Below, in pieces: positions 14,971 through 28,400 of a stretch of 34,631 bases of DNA. A program made the position numbers and the translations under genes. The DNA comes from Heterotrichella gracilis (taxonomy: Eukaryota > Sar > Xanthophyceae > Tribonematales > Xanthonemataceae), in the NCBI GenBank assembly GCA_032358255.1, contig JAULBX010027728.1:1-34631 (forward strand). The letters run 5' to 3'. The stretch's first letter is position 1. Every line of letters starts with the position of its first letter. Under the pieces are notes generated by a model. The model had not been told where the DNA came from and searched no databases. It was given only the letters and a program-made list of their open reading frames with translations.

Positions 14971-16390
14971 TTACACCCCCTGGAACAGGTGCCTGAGCTG
15001 CGTTGCCTCCGCTGCCATCTCCTCAGATGTGCGCACCACGCGCTCCCGGTCCAGGTCAAGCCTCTCACTCAGCCTGCAAGGGGGAGGTAACACATTTATT
15101 TCAAGTCCCTTGCTTGCACTGTCAGGGTGTCGAAATGCACATGAAGGCGATAAGTTTTGGGGTCAGCAGTTGGGGTTAGGGTTTGGGGTTTTCGAGCGCA
15201 CTCAGGTAGGTGCTGCTCGTTGTCCTCTAGCGCCCCATACACCTCGTCATTGTTGACACTTTAGGGTTTATAATGCTAGTGTTTTACGGTTATAATGCTA
15301 GGGTTTGTGGTTTTGGCGCACTTCGGTAGTTCTTGCTCGTTGTCCTCCAGCGCCCCGTACACCTCGTCGTTGTTCTCAAAGTCGCCTGGCTTGCGCGGCA
15401 GGCAGTGGATATGCACGTGGGGTACGCTCTGGCCGGCTGCGCTGCCGTCCTGTATTGTGGATGGATGCGTTAGTCGGTGGGTGGTGAGTGGGTGTGGGCA
15501 TGTCAGGATGTAACCCACAAATTGAGCCTGGACAGATCAGGTAGCCAGTGTGGCACTCCCAGGATGCATCTTTTTGGTGCCACAAGCTTGACTGCCCGGC
15601 TTACATTGTCCTCGCTTGAGTGCACAAGTGACTACTAAGTGAATGTGCACGTGACTGAGGGAAGGGCTGACGCACCTGGATGGCGAGGGTGAGTGACTGG
15701 GCGTGGTAGAACTTTTCTACCTTGGAGCCCACCCGCTGTGCTAGGCACCTGCAGGGCCCAGGACACAAAATAAGGTACTAGAAAGGTAATTGCACTGAAG
15801 TGAACTCCAATGGAAGCATTTTCCACCCACTCGCAAGTACATGCGTGTGCAAAGCGGAGTAGACTGACTGACCCTACACCTGCCATACTGAAAGCAGTGA
15901 TAGAAAAGCCTGAAATATTGAGATGGGCTAAGATATACCCAGCCACCTGCTACACTGCTTCCAGAAGTGTTTGGTACTTTGCATGATGCATGCATACATT
16001 TTGATGCATGCATGTGCCAAAAACTCACCACAAGTCGCCCACCTCCTCTTGCGACAGCTGCTCAAACCGAGCGACTACTCGTTTTGGACTGATCAACACG
16101 TGCCCTGCAAAGCAACTGCAGTGCATTAGCCGCACAGTGCCCATTAGGCGCACACAAGCACAATGCTCCACAAGTTTCAACACTGTCCTACTCCCAAAGG
16201 GCTTGCAGAGTTGTTAGAATGACAACATTATACCGTTACCTGGAACTATAGGCTTCAGGTTGACGAAGGCAAAGGACAGTGGTGACTCTACAAACACCTC
16301 ACTGCCACGAATGGTGTGTGGGCCAAAGGAAAAGGTCTCCTTGGACGCTGCGTGGGTAGCCGAGCTTTGAGCTGCGTTGATGACAGCCAT
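14971..16390 (-). CDS. FHIT: FHIT-type HIT-domain dinucleoside polyphosphate hydrolase, 5 exons, 176 aa
   Basis: Fhit proteins cleave Ap3A to AMP and ADP via a histidine intermediate. Exons on the minus strand: 16390-16240, 16104-16029, 15748-15676, 15449-15322, 15073-14971. They total 531 nt with all phases closing. Order of landmarks: SPLSFAFVNLKPIVPGHVLI, VARFEQLSQEEVGDL, QRVGSKVEKFYHAQSLTLAI, QDGSAAGQSVPHVHIHCLPR with the HIT triad H111-x-H113-x-H115 (H113 expected nucleophile, Q107 conserved), KPGDFENNDEVYGALE, then the plant-like tail RLDLDRERVVRTSEEMA. Human Fhit is 147 aa and plant forms about 180. The start chosen is the ATG at 16390-16388 (MAVINAAQSS). The stop TAA is 2 nt from the methyltransferase ATG. 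It diverges from the kinesin gene. Confidence 0.93.
15202..15257 (-). repeat. Copy of FHIT exon 4 tail plus donor
   Basis: On the minus strand the end of exon 4 (NNDEVYGALEDNEQ, donor GTGCGC at 15321) is repeated in the next intron with the same donor at 15201. Five of seven changed codons are synonymous (AAC/AAT, TAC/TAT, CTG/CTA, CAA/CAG, CCG/CCT). Both copies are followed by CCCTAA-type motifs (about 15175-15185 and 15264-15310). Confidence 0.88.
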
Positions 16391-17099
16391 GGGGCTCCTG
16401 ACCACCCTATAATTAGGCCTTTGCAACAGCAGGCCACACCTCAGCGCTGTGGTGAGAGGCCTTGGGCAGCGTATTAACATGTAGGCACGATGGTGAGGGA
16501 ATAGGGGATCAGAAGGCCTGGGTGGAGTGGGATGTGCTGGGTGAGCATGGGTTTGACCTGTTTGGCTGCAACCTACCAAAGCGTTCACGTTAATCAACTG
16601 GTGTTTCTTTCTTCCATCCCTCAGTTACCGTAAGTCTTTCCAAAGAGCGAGTGGTGATTTCCCGCCAATACACGGACCGCCGTTGTCCCACCGCTACCGC
16701 CGTCACCGCCGTTGACTTTTGACTTTGATTTTCCAACGAAAACAGTCAAAAGTCGCCTCTTTTAGCCTCGTTTGGGACAACAGCAGCAAAACAGCAAGGC
16801 AACGTTGGCTGCGTGAGCCTAGAGCTGGTCTGATGGTAGGCCATTCAGCTGGCTCGGTGCACTGAGCCTTTGGCGTCCCTATCGTTGACTGGAACGAGGG
16901 TTGCGAGTTGTCCCTTCCCAGAACGCACGAAAGCAACTACTTTGCTGGCGAGCCCAACACCCAGCGTGTGTGTTTAGTTGATACTCAAGCAAAGCCTTCT
17001 GTTGCTACCGTGCTCACTGTATCGTGGCTTTTGCGTTGAGGTGGTGGCCCATACTTGAGCTAGGCACCTCCCACTGGGGAGCACAGGAGACCTATCACG
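16391..17099. promoter_or_regulatory. Divergent promoter region between FHIT-METTL and the kinesin gene
   Basis: 709 bases separate the two start codons, so both promoters must lie here (5'-UTR exons cannot be excluded). Two features stand out: an E2F-type site at 16658-16666 and an 11-bp inverted repeat GACTTTTGACT / AGTCAAAAGTC at 16714-16724 and 16744-16754. No convincing TATA box. Confidence 0.6.
16658..16666 (+). promoter_or_regulatory. E2F/DP-type binding site TTTCCCGCC
   Basis: TTTCCCGCCAA fits the E2F consensus TTTSSCGC exactly. It lies 434 nt before the kinesin ATG and 268 nt before the FHIT ATG. E2F/DP sites drive S/G2 genes in plants and algae, which suits a mitotic kinesin. One short match could be chance. 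Confidence 0.45.
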
Positions 17100-19401
17100 A
17101 TGGAGAATATTAGGTGCGTTGGCAGCTGAACTGGGGCGAGGAATGTCTATTTCTGTGGACCAGAACTCAAGCTGTGGTTTGTACTCCGTTTTGCAGCGTG
17201 AGCATCCGGTTCAGGCCGCTGAATGAGCAGGAGAGTGACAAGGGTTCAGCCTGGCGAGTGGACACCAATAAGATCTTCCAGTGCAACCCTCTTACACGAG
17301 AAAGCGTGGTGGACAACCCGTACATGCTGGACAACGTGTTTGACGAGCACTGGAGCACAGCCAACGTGTATGAGCACACCACAGCAGACATCATAAAGAA
17401 GGTTGTGGGTGGCTTCAATGGCACTGTGTTTGCCTATGGCCAGACCAGCAGTGGCAAGACCCACACCATGCGTGGCACAGACGACGAGCCCGGCATCATC
17501 GTACTGGCCGTCAACGACATCTTCCAGCAGATTGAAAACCTGCAGGACAGGGAGTTCCTAGTCCGTGTGTCCTACACTGAGGTAAGCAGGGTGCTTTCCC
17601 TGCTTAAGACCACTACCTTGCCCCGAAACAGTATTTTAACAGTCTTGTGAGCCTGGATTGGCTCCCTGAATTTGACTGTCACATACCATGAAGTACTCTA
17701 GGTGAGGGCACAACCCTATCAGAAGTGACTGTGACAGGGTCAAGTCCACACAGCCCAACCCTGATAGGTGGGTACCCAGCTGAGGGCAGCAAGCTCCTTT
17801 CTTGCAGATCTACAACGAGGACATCAACGACCTGCTCGCCCCGGAAAACTCCAAGCTGCAGATACACGAGAGCGCAGAGAAGGGGGTGCACGTGGCAGGG
17901 CTGAGGGAGGAGATTGTGACCTCAGCGGAGCAAGTGCTGCAGCTGCTGCAGAATGGGGAGTCCCACCGGCACTTTGGGGAGACCAAGATGAACAAGACCA
18001 GTAGCAGGTCCCACACCCTCTTCAGGATGGTACGTCCAGAGCTACTCGAGGGAACCCTTGTGTCTACGCATAGAACCTAGTTGCACGCACTCCATAGAGC
18101 AAGATGAAAAGTCAGCCTTGCATTCATGGCGCCAAGGAGGGAAGTCCTCACCCTAGCCACAGCGCCTGACCAGCACTCTTCAGTCCGCGTCGCCCCATTG
18201 CAGTGCTGTTGTTGACACCGGCCCCCTGTTTGCGCCTGCAGGTGATAGAGTCCAGGAACCGCGACCAGTCAGCGGACCACGAAGCCCCTGGCGCAGTGTG
18301 GGTCTCCACGCTCACTCTGGTGGACCTTGCTGGCTCGGAGCGTATCGCTAAGACTGGTGCAGAGGGCGTGCGGATGAAGGAGGGGGCGTCCATCAACAAG
18401 TCCCTGCTCACCCTGGGGACAGTCATCAACAAGCTTAGCGAGGGGGTCCAGGTCCAAGGTAGGGTTGACGGCTGAGGGTTCAGGTTCATTTGCACCAGGT
18501 GGAGGATTGTATGCAGGCTTGCCAAGGGCAGGCACGTGGCGCCATTGCCGGTGGATGCATCCCACCCGTAGCACGCATGGTACTGGCACAGCATTCCACA
18601 TGGGGCTGTACGCACACCAAAGCCCGCAACCCTGGTCCATGCCATGCATATTGAACATGGGAGAGGTGCACTTCCTAAAATTTGTCACTTGCTACTGGCG
18701 AGCTGGCTGCACAGTTCCCAACCCTGGCCGTGGTGCCGCAGGTGGACACATCCCCTATCGGGACAGCAAGCTCACGCGCATCCTGCAGCCCTCCCTGGGA
18801 GGCAACGCCAAGACCGCCATCATCTGCGCAGCCACCCCTGCAGTGCCCCACATTGATGAGACCCACAGCACGCTGCGGTTTGCCTGCCGTGCCAAGCGGG
18901 TGGTCAACAATGCGGTGGTGAACGAGGTGCTCTCCGACGCTGCCCTGCTGAGGAGGCAGGCCAAGGAGATTGAGCTGCTGCGCAGGCGCCTGTGCGAAAA
19001 CGGGTGCGTCGGCAGTACTGATTGCCGTTTCACTTGCATGCATATAGCGGCACAGGCAGGTAGCAGCAACAGTTCACGCTGCGGGCCAAGCGGGTGGTCA
19101 GCTATGCGGTAGTGAATGAAGCCCAGCTCTCCGATGCTGCGCTGCTGAGGAGGCAGATAATTCACCCCCAATGCAATGCCAAATTACATGCCATGGCATG
19201 CAATTCCACTCCACATGCGTCGACAAAGCACTGGAATTTCATTACATTTTTGCTGGTTACAGGATGGGTGACATGATGGATGACATTGAGCACGATGTGG
19301 CCAACCTGCGTGCTGAACTGCTGCGCAAGGAGCAGGAGCACGAGCGGGTGCAGCTGCAGCTGGTGGCGGAGAAGGAGGAGAGGGAACGCGCGCAGCGCAA
19401 G
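17100..19401 (+). other. Kinesin motor and neck exons (exon map 1-6)
   Basis: Exons: 17100-17113, 17197-17581, 17808-18029, 18242-18458, 18742-19003, 19263-19401. Phases at exon ends: 2, 0, 0, 1, 2, 0. Exon 2 holds the P-loop, exon 3 switch I, exon 4 switch II, exon 5 the last motor helices and neck. Exon 6 begins the coiled coil ([20 protein letters not shown]). Confidence 0.9.
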
Positions 19402-22400
19402 GTAGGCACCACTGCATTTGCTATAAACACCGCACAGCGTTGATGCATTGGTGCCTTATGCTCACAGTCTTAGGTTTGGCTGGGGGGACGGGGCCCTGTT
19501 TATTGAAGTGCATAGCCGCTGGGCAAGGAGCACGAGCGGGTTGTGCTGCAGCTGGTGGCGGAGAAGAAGGAGAAGGTAAGCACCAGCACATTGCCACTGG
19601 CAGGGCATGGGGTTGCTTGGTGCACAGTCTAGGGTTTCAGTGGAGCATCCAGACCCTTGGCCACGTGATTTTAGAAGTGGTGGGGTGTATTCCCTCTCCT
19701 GTAGTGGTGGGGAGTTTTCATGCCATACGTGCAGCTGCATTGACTGCATGGGGCAAAGATTGGTGCGTTTTCTTGTTGACAGTGGGCTGTGGCTGCAGGT
19801 GGATGGCCTCACCCGGCTCATGCTGGAGGGCCAGTGGGAGGGCGCAGGCGCTGGCAAATCCAAGAAGGAGAGCCGCAGAGAAACCTGGTGCCCTGGGAAG
19901 CAAGGTATGTCTTTGTATATGCCCTAAATCGGAAGTGCAAAACCGAAAACCCTGAACCCCAAAATCCAAGGAGAGTAGCAGGGAGCCTGGTGCCCCGGGA
20001 AGCAAGGTGCGCACATGGCATTGGCAGCAATTGCACTGCTCGTGGGTGACACGAGGGGTGTAAAGGGGCATGGGGTGTAAAGGGGTAGTTCGTGTCTTGC
20101 AAGAATCACGCACCAGTCGCGACACAAGGTTGTCATGCGCTGCACAGCTATGTCTGTTTAGGACCCTTGCCCTGTGCTGCACTGTCAGTCTGGAGTTTAG
20201 GGATCCGGGTGCAAAGGCTGACGTGAGATGCACTGTGGTTGCAGATGCGCGGCCCGCCAAGCGGCCACTGCCCCCGATGATTGAGGGTCTGCTGGAAGGC
20301 GACGAGCCAAGCATGACCAATGCCACCGGATCCCCAGAACCACAACGCAGGCGCAGTGACCTAGGTGCGCTGGCTGCTAGAGCTGAGCAAATGCCTGTGC
20401 ATATGGTGGTGGTGCACAGTTTTTGCCTATGCATGGATCGTAAATGCTAATAAGTAGCTGGGCACCGAATTAGCAGTCATATTGCGATAGAGTGGCCACG
20501 CACCATGTATAGACAATATGTTGACCTAATTCTTAGGTAACAAGTTCTCTCTACTCCTGTGCGGGTTTAAGCATCATGTGCGGATTTAAGCATGCTTTCG
20601 TGTGCCCTGCAGTCGTCCCTCTGTGCCATTCTGGCAAGAAGAACATGGCCGATGCGCCCGAGGCATCCGACCTCCAGGTCATGGTTTCTCAGCTTCAGGC
20701 ACAGAACGGGTGCATGGAGCGTGAGCTTGACAACATGACCAGCATCGCACAGGAAACGGAGGAGCAGCTCAGGTGGGGAATGCTCATGGTTCAATGTTGG
20801 GTCCAGGGCTTTTTGGTGGACTCTGGGCTCTGTTCTGTGTGGCTACTACATACCACCATTTAAGAAAGTAGTATGGTGAAAGTGAACTTATATAGAAGAC
20901 GATGAGAGTGCGGAAACGAGTATGGGGACTTTGAAATTGAGTACATGCACGCCAAATATTCCTTCTCAGCCCATTTGAAAATTGGCCATTTTAATTTTGA
21001 ATACAGTAACTTCTGATTCATATCAAAACTGACTGGCGCAGGGCTGCGGAGGCCGAGCTGATGACCATGGCCGCTGAGAAGGAGCGCCTGGAGCGGGTTG
21101 CCTCCCAGCTTGAGGAGGCCAAGTGGCGCAACAGGCAGCTTGAGAAGGACCTGGGGGACAGCAGGGGGGCGGAGCAGGAGAAGGACAAGGTGGGCTTTAC
21201 GTGTACATGACATCAAACCAATGTTACAGCGATTGCATACAATGCTCCACCTGGGTGACAGATACAAAAAGAACATGTAGAATGCCTCGGGTGTTGCCTT
21301 ACGAAGCGGAATCAGGAGGTGCAGCAGGCCACAAACAGCATTGTACAACGGGATTATGAAAATGTGGCATTTGAATGCGCGCCTTCTCCTCCTCATGAAT
21401 CCACTTGTGTTCCCGCAGGCTGTGTTGAGGCTGGAGGCGGAGCTGCAGGCGCTGCAGGAGTCCTCCACCAGGCGTGACCAGGAGATGCAGCAGGCCACAG
21501 ACAGCATGCTGGCGGACAAGGCAGCGCTGAAGGAGCAGGTGCAGGTGGGTATCCATGGGGACCACGATCACAATCCACAGACCCACCGAATCTATGCGTG
21601 CTTGTCCTTCCTTGATTTCAGGAGGCCCACTTGATAAATTGCCCCTTTGCTGCTAGAACACCTGCTTGTGAAATCCTTGACATGCTGGGTACTGGGATAC
21701 AAATGGTTGCCAGTTGGGACCTGCCTAGATAGAGGATGCAAGTATGAGTATTTCGATTAATATAAATCTAATACATATATGTGTTGATGTATTGGCAGGC
21801 GCTGAGCCAGGCAGTGGAGGAGCTCAAGGCAGGCAACGCTGAGTTGGAGCTAAAAAACAACAGGCTCAAGGAAAAGAAGGCAACCTTTAAGCAGGTGGGT
21901 CCTAGATAATTTTGAGATTATATTTTGAAAAAGAATTTATTCTTTCGACTGTGTTGCCAGCTGCTGTGCCTTTGAAAACGAAGCGTACCTGATTGCTTGT
22001 TTGGTTGGTGCAGGACATGGAGGCTATGGAGGCCAAGGTTCGCAGCAAGGCAGCAGACCTGGAGGGTGCAGTGCGGCGCGCAGAGGTGCGGGGTGCTAGG
22101 GCCTTTCTAGGGTTTCCTGTGCTCACACTGCAAAGTCTTATGGTACTGCCGGGCCCATCTGGCAGGCTTTAGGGTTTCCCTGTCTCCCTCGGGCTCGTGA
22201 AATACTTGTATCACACTGTGCACGGCTGTTAGTCAGTTTGTTACATGCACTCCCGCGGTATAGCAGTCCTCCATTTATTAGGCGGGCAGTCAGCCCATGT
22301 TGAGACATGTGTGCACACGCCGTGCAGGCGGTCGAGGAGAGGCTCCAGGAGTGCGAGACCAAGTGCCGCGACCTGTACGACGCCAACCAGCGCCTGGAGC

Positions 22401-25400
22401 ACCATGTGCAGGTGAGAAATGGACTGCATAATTTGTCCAGTTATGCAGGTGTATTTAGGGTTTAGGGTTTAGCCAACTGGACATGCTGACCAGGCACTGG
22501 GGACCGTGCACATGCTGAGGAGAAAGGGGGTGCGCACCTGCAGCCACAATGCACAATTTTAGGGCTTAACATTTCACAGTGCGTATGTAATCCAACGTGT
22601 TAACAGTAATGACTGGAACTGTATTTTCATCTGATTATTTATCCATTTTTACGCTGATTTTCTTTGTGCCCCCAGGACCTTGAGAGCCGCAAGCGCGCCC
22701 CCTTGTACCAGAAGAAGCAGGAGGAGGAGCTGCGGGCGGTGGTGGAGAAGGCGCAGGAGGCAGACATACGTGCTGCGGAGGCGGAACTCAGGGCCAAGGA
22801 GGCAAAGGTGGGTTGCAGTGGAGGGTGTTGTGGAGGGGCCTGTCCAGTTTACCTGCATAAGGGGGTTCTTAGGTGCGCAAGAGAGGGCTGCCAAGATGCA
22901 AGATGCTATACCCCAAAAAATGAACCTAAATCTTGCAGGTGTTTACTGGGCGTGGGCGTTGGTTGCCAAGCTGCAAGAAACCCCTATACCTACCTAAAAC
23001 CCCTACTCCTGCAGGTGGACACCGAGGCTGCGCGAAAGCGGGTTGCGGAGCTGGAGGAGCAGATCGAGAAGCTTCAGAAGGACCACGCCGACTATGCGCT
23101 GGACATGCAGTCCCAGGCGGAGCTGATGGCAGGCAAGGCGCAGGCCGAGCTGGAGAAGCTGCAGGTGAGCTTGGTGCAGGGTTTTCCAAATGCTTTTGGG
23201 GTTGTAGGGTGTAGGCGGAGCTGCAGGCTGTGCTGCAATCAGAAATTAGAGATGGATGAGCAAGAAATGAAGCTTCTGAACAAAATGGACTCTAGGGAAA
23301 TGAGAAAAAAAGGGTAAAAAAGAAGGAATAATTTTAGAAGGCTTTTGCAATTTCAGTCAAAGAGTCCACTGCAGTGACTGGCGTGTTTGTCCCAGGCCGC
23401 TCATGCTGATGCGCTCCTGGCTGTGGAGGAGAAGGTGGCAGCCGCACAGGCCGAACTGGATGCCAAGCAGAGCTCGCTGGCTGAGTGCGAGTCAAGGGCT
23501 GCGGCACTGGGCGAGGAGCTGGCGCATGCCAGGGAGGAGCTGGCGCTGGTGAACGCAGTGCTCGGTAAGGGTGCAAAACCTACATCTACATCCCTGAGAG
23601 GGTACCATGTTAGGATGTACACCACCAATCACCCTGATTGATCACATAGATCATCCGCACGGTGGAACCCTTTAGGCGCCGATTTAGGTAAGGGGTCTAC
23701 AGGTGTCCAAGCGGACATGTGGTTAATCTGGATTGGCCGTTTCAAAGCACTACACAGACACTACAAGCACTGATCCCTAATCCATGCATGCATATGACAT
23801 GCCGCGTGTGGGCACAGGCGAGACCCAGGAGTGCGCCGACGAGGCTGTGCAGCGCATCCGGGACCTCGAGGAGGAGATGGTTGCGCAGAGGGACGCGCAT
23901 GACCAGGCGGTGGCCGATGCAGCGGCAGCGGCCCAGCAGGCGGAGGCCCTGGCTGGGGAGCAGCTGGCGGCGCTTGGGACAGAGAAGGAAGCGGTGATTG
24001 GGGAATTGCGCCAGAAGCTGTCAGATGCAGGGGTAATTGCATGACCGCAATGCAAGTGCACAATCACAAATTTTATTATACAGTCATTATAATGGCAATC
24101 AATCTGCAAATTGCTGACATGCATCAGGGAGATTGTATCCCTAGCAACTCAAAAGTTGCACCAAGGTCCTTTTGCCGCCCCCACAGATGGCGGCCCAAAC
24201 AGCTGCTGAAGCGCACACCCAGGCCCTCCAGGCCGCGAGCGCCGCCGCCGCCGAGGCCTCCGCCGCCGCCCAGTCTCGCTGCTCTGCGCTGCTGAGCGCC
24301 AAGCTGGGCCTGGAGCAGGAGAAGCTTGAGCTGCAGGCCAGGCTGGCGGAAGCGGCGGGCTACCTGAATGCCGGGGCGGACCTCAAGGAGTCAAGGTGGG
24401 GGGGTAGCTTTTGGTGGGGAGCTGTGAAGTGTTATCAGGTTTCAAAAAAAAGGAATGTATTAGATTAAAAAAAGAAATGCATTCGAATTACTTTTGCTGG
24501 TGTTGGGGCTGGGCAGCTCTTGAGCAGGAGAGGCTTGAGCTGCAGGCCAGGCTGGCTGAGGCTGCGTGCTACCTCAACGCGGGGGCGGACCTCAAGGAGT
24601 CGAGGTGGGTTCAATATGGCAATAATGAGTGTGCTGTAGAAATACTGCTAAAGGTGCTCCGGGATATGATAACACAAGTGGTAGGGTGGGTGGCGCCAAG
24701 CTGAACCTTCAACCCCTCGCTCAGAAGCCAACACCCGCAACTCTTGCCCCAATCCGCAGGCGCAAGCACAAGGAGGACGTTGCTCGGCTGACCTGCAGCT
24801 CAATACCTGCATTATCAACACTTTATGTTCTGCAAATGTCCCTAATTGCCAAACATAAACCCCATGCGCAGGGTAATTAATGCCCTCATGCCCAATGCCC
24901 TGAACTCTTAACCCCTTGCCGAGGCGCAAGCACAAGGACGATGTTGCGCGCCTGACCCTGCAGCTCCGCTGTAACAACCCTAGGCCTCATGCTGGTGTTC
25001 CTTAACCCTAAACATTGTCACCATGCCCAGGCGCAAGCACAAGGAGGACGTTGCGCGTCTGACCCTGCAGCTCAAGTCTGTGAGCACCAGCACCAAGGGG
25101 GGCGAAAAGGAGACGGACCGGCTGAAGAAGGAGCTGGAGAAGATGAGGTGGGTGGAGGGTGCTGAGGGTTTAGGGTTTTAATGTGTAGGGTTTAGGGTTT
25201 TCCCCCTGTGAGTACCAGGAGCAAGGGGGGCGAGAAGGAGACGGACAGGCTGAAGAAGGAGCTGGAGAAGATGAGGTGGGCATACTGTAGGGTTAAGGGT
25301 AATCTTACTCCAGCCCAGCTATTTATGCGAATAAGTATTTTCATTTCGCCTCCTCAGCATGCGAGGCTGCCTTAAAAATCCTGTACTAGTTAAAAAATAG

Positions 25401-28400
25401 ACCGTATATCATTTGTGTAAATTTATGGCAAAGGCTAAATCAGCATATTATCATCGCTCTTCACAACTCACAAGTAAAATTTATTCCAGTTTGCCTGTTT
25501 TTTTTGCAGGGAGAAGCTCCAGGGCACTGAGGAGCGCCTGCGCGCCGCGGTCAAGGAGCGCAGCAACGCCCAGCTTGAGAAGGCAGGGGTGGAGCGCGAG
25601 CTCAAGGCGTTCAAGGGCCAGACAGACAAGCTGGCCAAGAACCTGGAGCGCAAGGACTCCATCTTTGAGAAAAAGTGAGTGCGGACCCTACATGGTCATA
25701 CCCAAAACCTAAGGTGCCAAGTGTCAGGCAGACAGGCTGGCAAAGGACCTGGAGTGGGCCAGGGTTTAGGGTTCTTCCAAGCTCCACTCCAGGCCCTCCA
25801 TGCGATAATGTGAGAGTACTACCTAAATAAATCCCTACAAAGTGCAAACCCTACCGCAAACCCTAGTCCATACCTAAACCCTAATGTACCTGCAGGCGCG
25901 AGAGCATCATGGTTGGCTTCAACCAGACCAAGGGCCAGGTGGCGCAGCTGGAGCAGGCGCTGAGGGGTGCCCAGCTGGACCTGGAGAAGACGCAGTTTGA
26001 GCTGGCAACCAGGGCAGGTGGGTGGTGTTGGCCGTGAATTCATGCGCCGGTGGAGGTGCTCTGGGGGCAACAGTGCGCACAATACCCAAGACAACAATGG
26101 ACTAAAACCCTAATCCAAGCGGGCAGCCCAGCCCAGCCCTGAACCTTAAACGATCGTGTAAATTGGCCCAGGTGCGTATGAGCAGCTTGAGATTGAGCTT
26201 GAGGAGTCCAAGCGAGCAGGCGCTGAGCTGCTGCAGGAGCGGGATGAGCTGGCAGGGCAGGCTGCTGACCTGGAGGCACAGCTGGCAGACGCATCCGCAC
26301 ACATTGAGGAGGTGGGTGGTGGGCTGAATCTTGCCAGATCCGAATCTCCAAAATCTAAATGAACCCTGTGTCCCTTTTTATTGTTTTCTCTTGTGGAAAA
26401 TGGAAAAAAAGGCTTGTTTCCGAAGGCAAAATTATCCATGCACTTCTCACAAAGAATATCACATAGTGAAGAGACTTTAGTAGCTTAGCTTCTGCTACTC
26501 TAGAGGGAAATGGCTCAGCGTACCTACCCAGACCAACTGTAAACCCTACCATACAAAACCCTCCCCCTCCCCAGCTGAGCGCCGCTCTGGCGAGCAAGGA
26601 GGCCGCGCTGGACCGGTTAGAGGCGCGCGCAGGGCAGCTGGAGGGCGAGCTGGCGACCCTGCGGGAGGAGCATGCGCGTGTGTGTGAGCAGGCGGGCCAG
26701 CTGGAGCAGGACCTTGAGGCCACTCGGGCCAGCCTTCAAGAGGTGCAGGTGGCGTGTGAAGCGGCAGAGGTGGGTGGCGTGCTTTGAACCTTGATGCTTC
26801 TATCCATGGTTAATTGGAGGTTATTGTGCGCAAAATCGTGCTCCGAACAGTGGTGGATAGAAATCGAAATATGATACAGATTTTGTGCTTACTTTATTTG
26901 GAAATGTACTAATTTCACTATTTTGTGTACAGCATGGCTGTAATGCCAAACGCAAACCTAAATTGCCATATTATCTTCTTTTAAGGATATTATCCATTAA
27001 AAAAATCTTACCTGTGCAGGCGCGCCTCCCCGAGATCGAGGAGCTCCAGAAGCAGCTGACCCAGACCACGGAGGAGATGAACGACCAGGCGTTCTCAGCC
27101 AACGAGGCCGCTGCCGCGGCTGCCCAAACCGAGTCCCAGCTGCGCCAGGAGGTGGCGGAGCTGCGGGAGGCGGGTGCTCAGGCACAGGTCAGTGGGTGCA
27201 GGGAGCCTAGATATAAAGAGAAAGAAAAGGAAAAAGTAGACGTTTGTCCTCCATGTAGCCAGATATGATGGTCAGGCAGCGCTGGTTGGGCCCTTTCTCT
27301 TTGGTGGCCCATTCCCTGCCACAGATTATGCGGACTCTTGTCCGCTTGTAGGTACATCTGCTGGTCAGGGAGCGCCAGGGCCCCTTTCTCTTTGTAGGTG
27401 GGTACTATTACCCGCCATAAAGTTTGCTTCATTTTGCAAAAGTAAGCTGATTTGAAACAGCTCTGACTGGACTACTCTGGCAAGAATTAGAAGCAAAGTA
27501 AGGGCAGAATCAGAGCCAAATCTTACATGAAATACCTGCCCAAAGTAACCCAAATTTGCACTGTGCAGGTGGTCCAATTTTGCACTGTGGCCCAATTTTG
27601 CAGGTGGCCCAAAGTAACCCAATTTTGACACTGTGCAGGTGGCCCAGCGGGGCCTTGAGGAAGCAATGGAGGGGCTGCGGGGCGAGCTGCAGGGGGTGGA
27701 GCAGGCGCTGGCGGAGAAGGGGGAGTACCTGGTCCAGCTGGAAGGTGCGCACGCTAGGGTCTTGGGTCCTGGTAACCCCAAACCCTATATGTCAAACCCT
27801 GGCCACATGACCCATTTTCGGTGAAATTTCAGCTGGTTACAGCTGGAGACCCTGCGCCCATGGGCGCAAATGTCGGTAACTATCGAGCCATCACCTGGCT
27901 GCAAGGCCTTGGATATTCTGAGTTAGGGCCTGGAGCGGCTGCAAACCCCAACTGCACCATTCAGCCATCCCCTGTTGCTGCAAGCCCTCTAAGTACTCTA
28001 AGATAGGGTCTGGATCGGCTGCAAACCCTAATTTGCTCGCTGCAGGCCACCTGAACGATACCGAATCCGACAACCTGGTCCTCAAGGCCAGCCTGGACGA
28101 CGCAGCCAAGCGCGCGGGTGAGCAGCAGGCGGCCCTGGAGAGCTTACAGGCGGGATACCAGTCCCTGCAGGCGGAGCACGCTGAGCAGTGTGCACTGCTT
28201 GCCGAGCGGGACGGGCAGCTGAGCGGCCTGCGGTGAGCGCGCAGGGGCTGGGTTAGCCATTTAAATGGAGTTTGTAAATGCATGTCGTACTGGCGATGCT
28301 TCCTCACCATGCTATACCATGCTTCAATCCATCGCCTGGCCTGCATGGTCAGGGACTGTGTATTTGACACCAACGATGCTCTACTCATCGCAGGGAGGAG

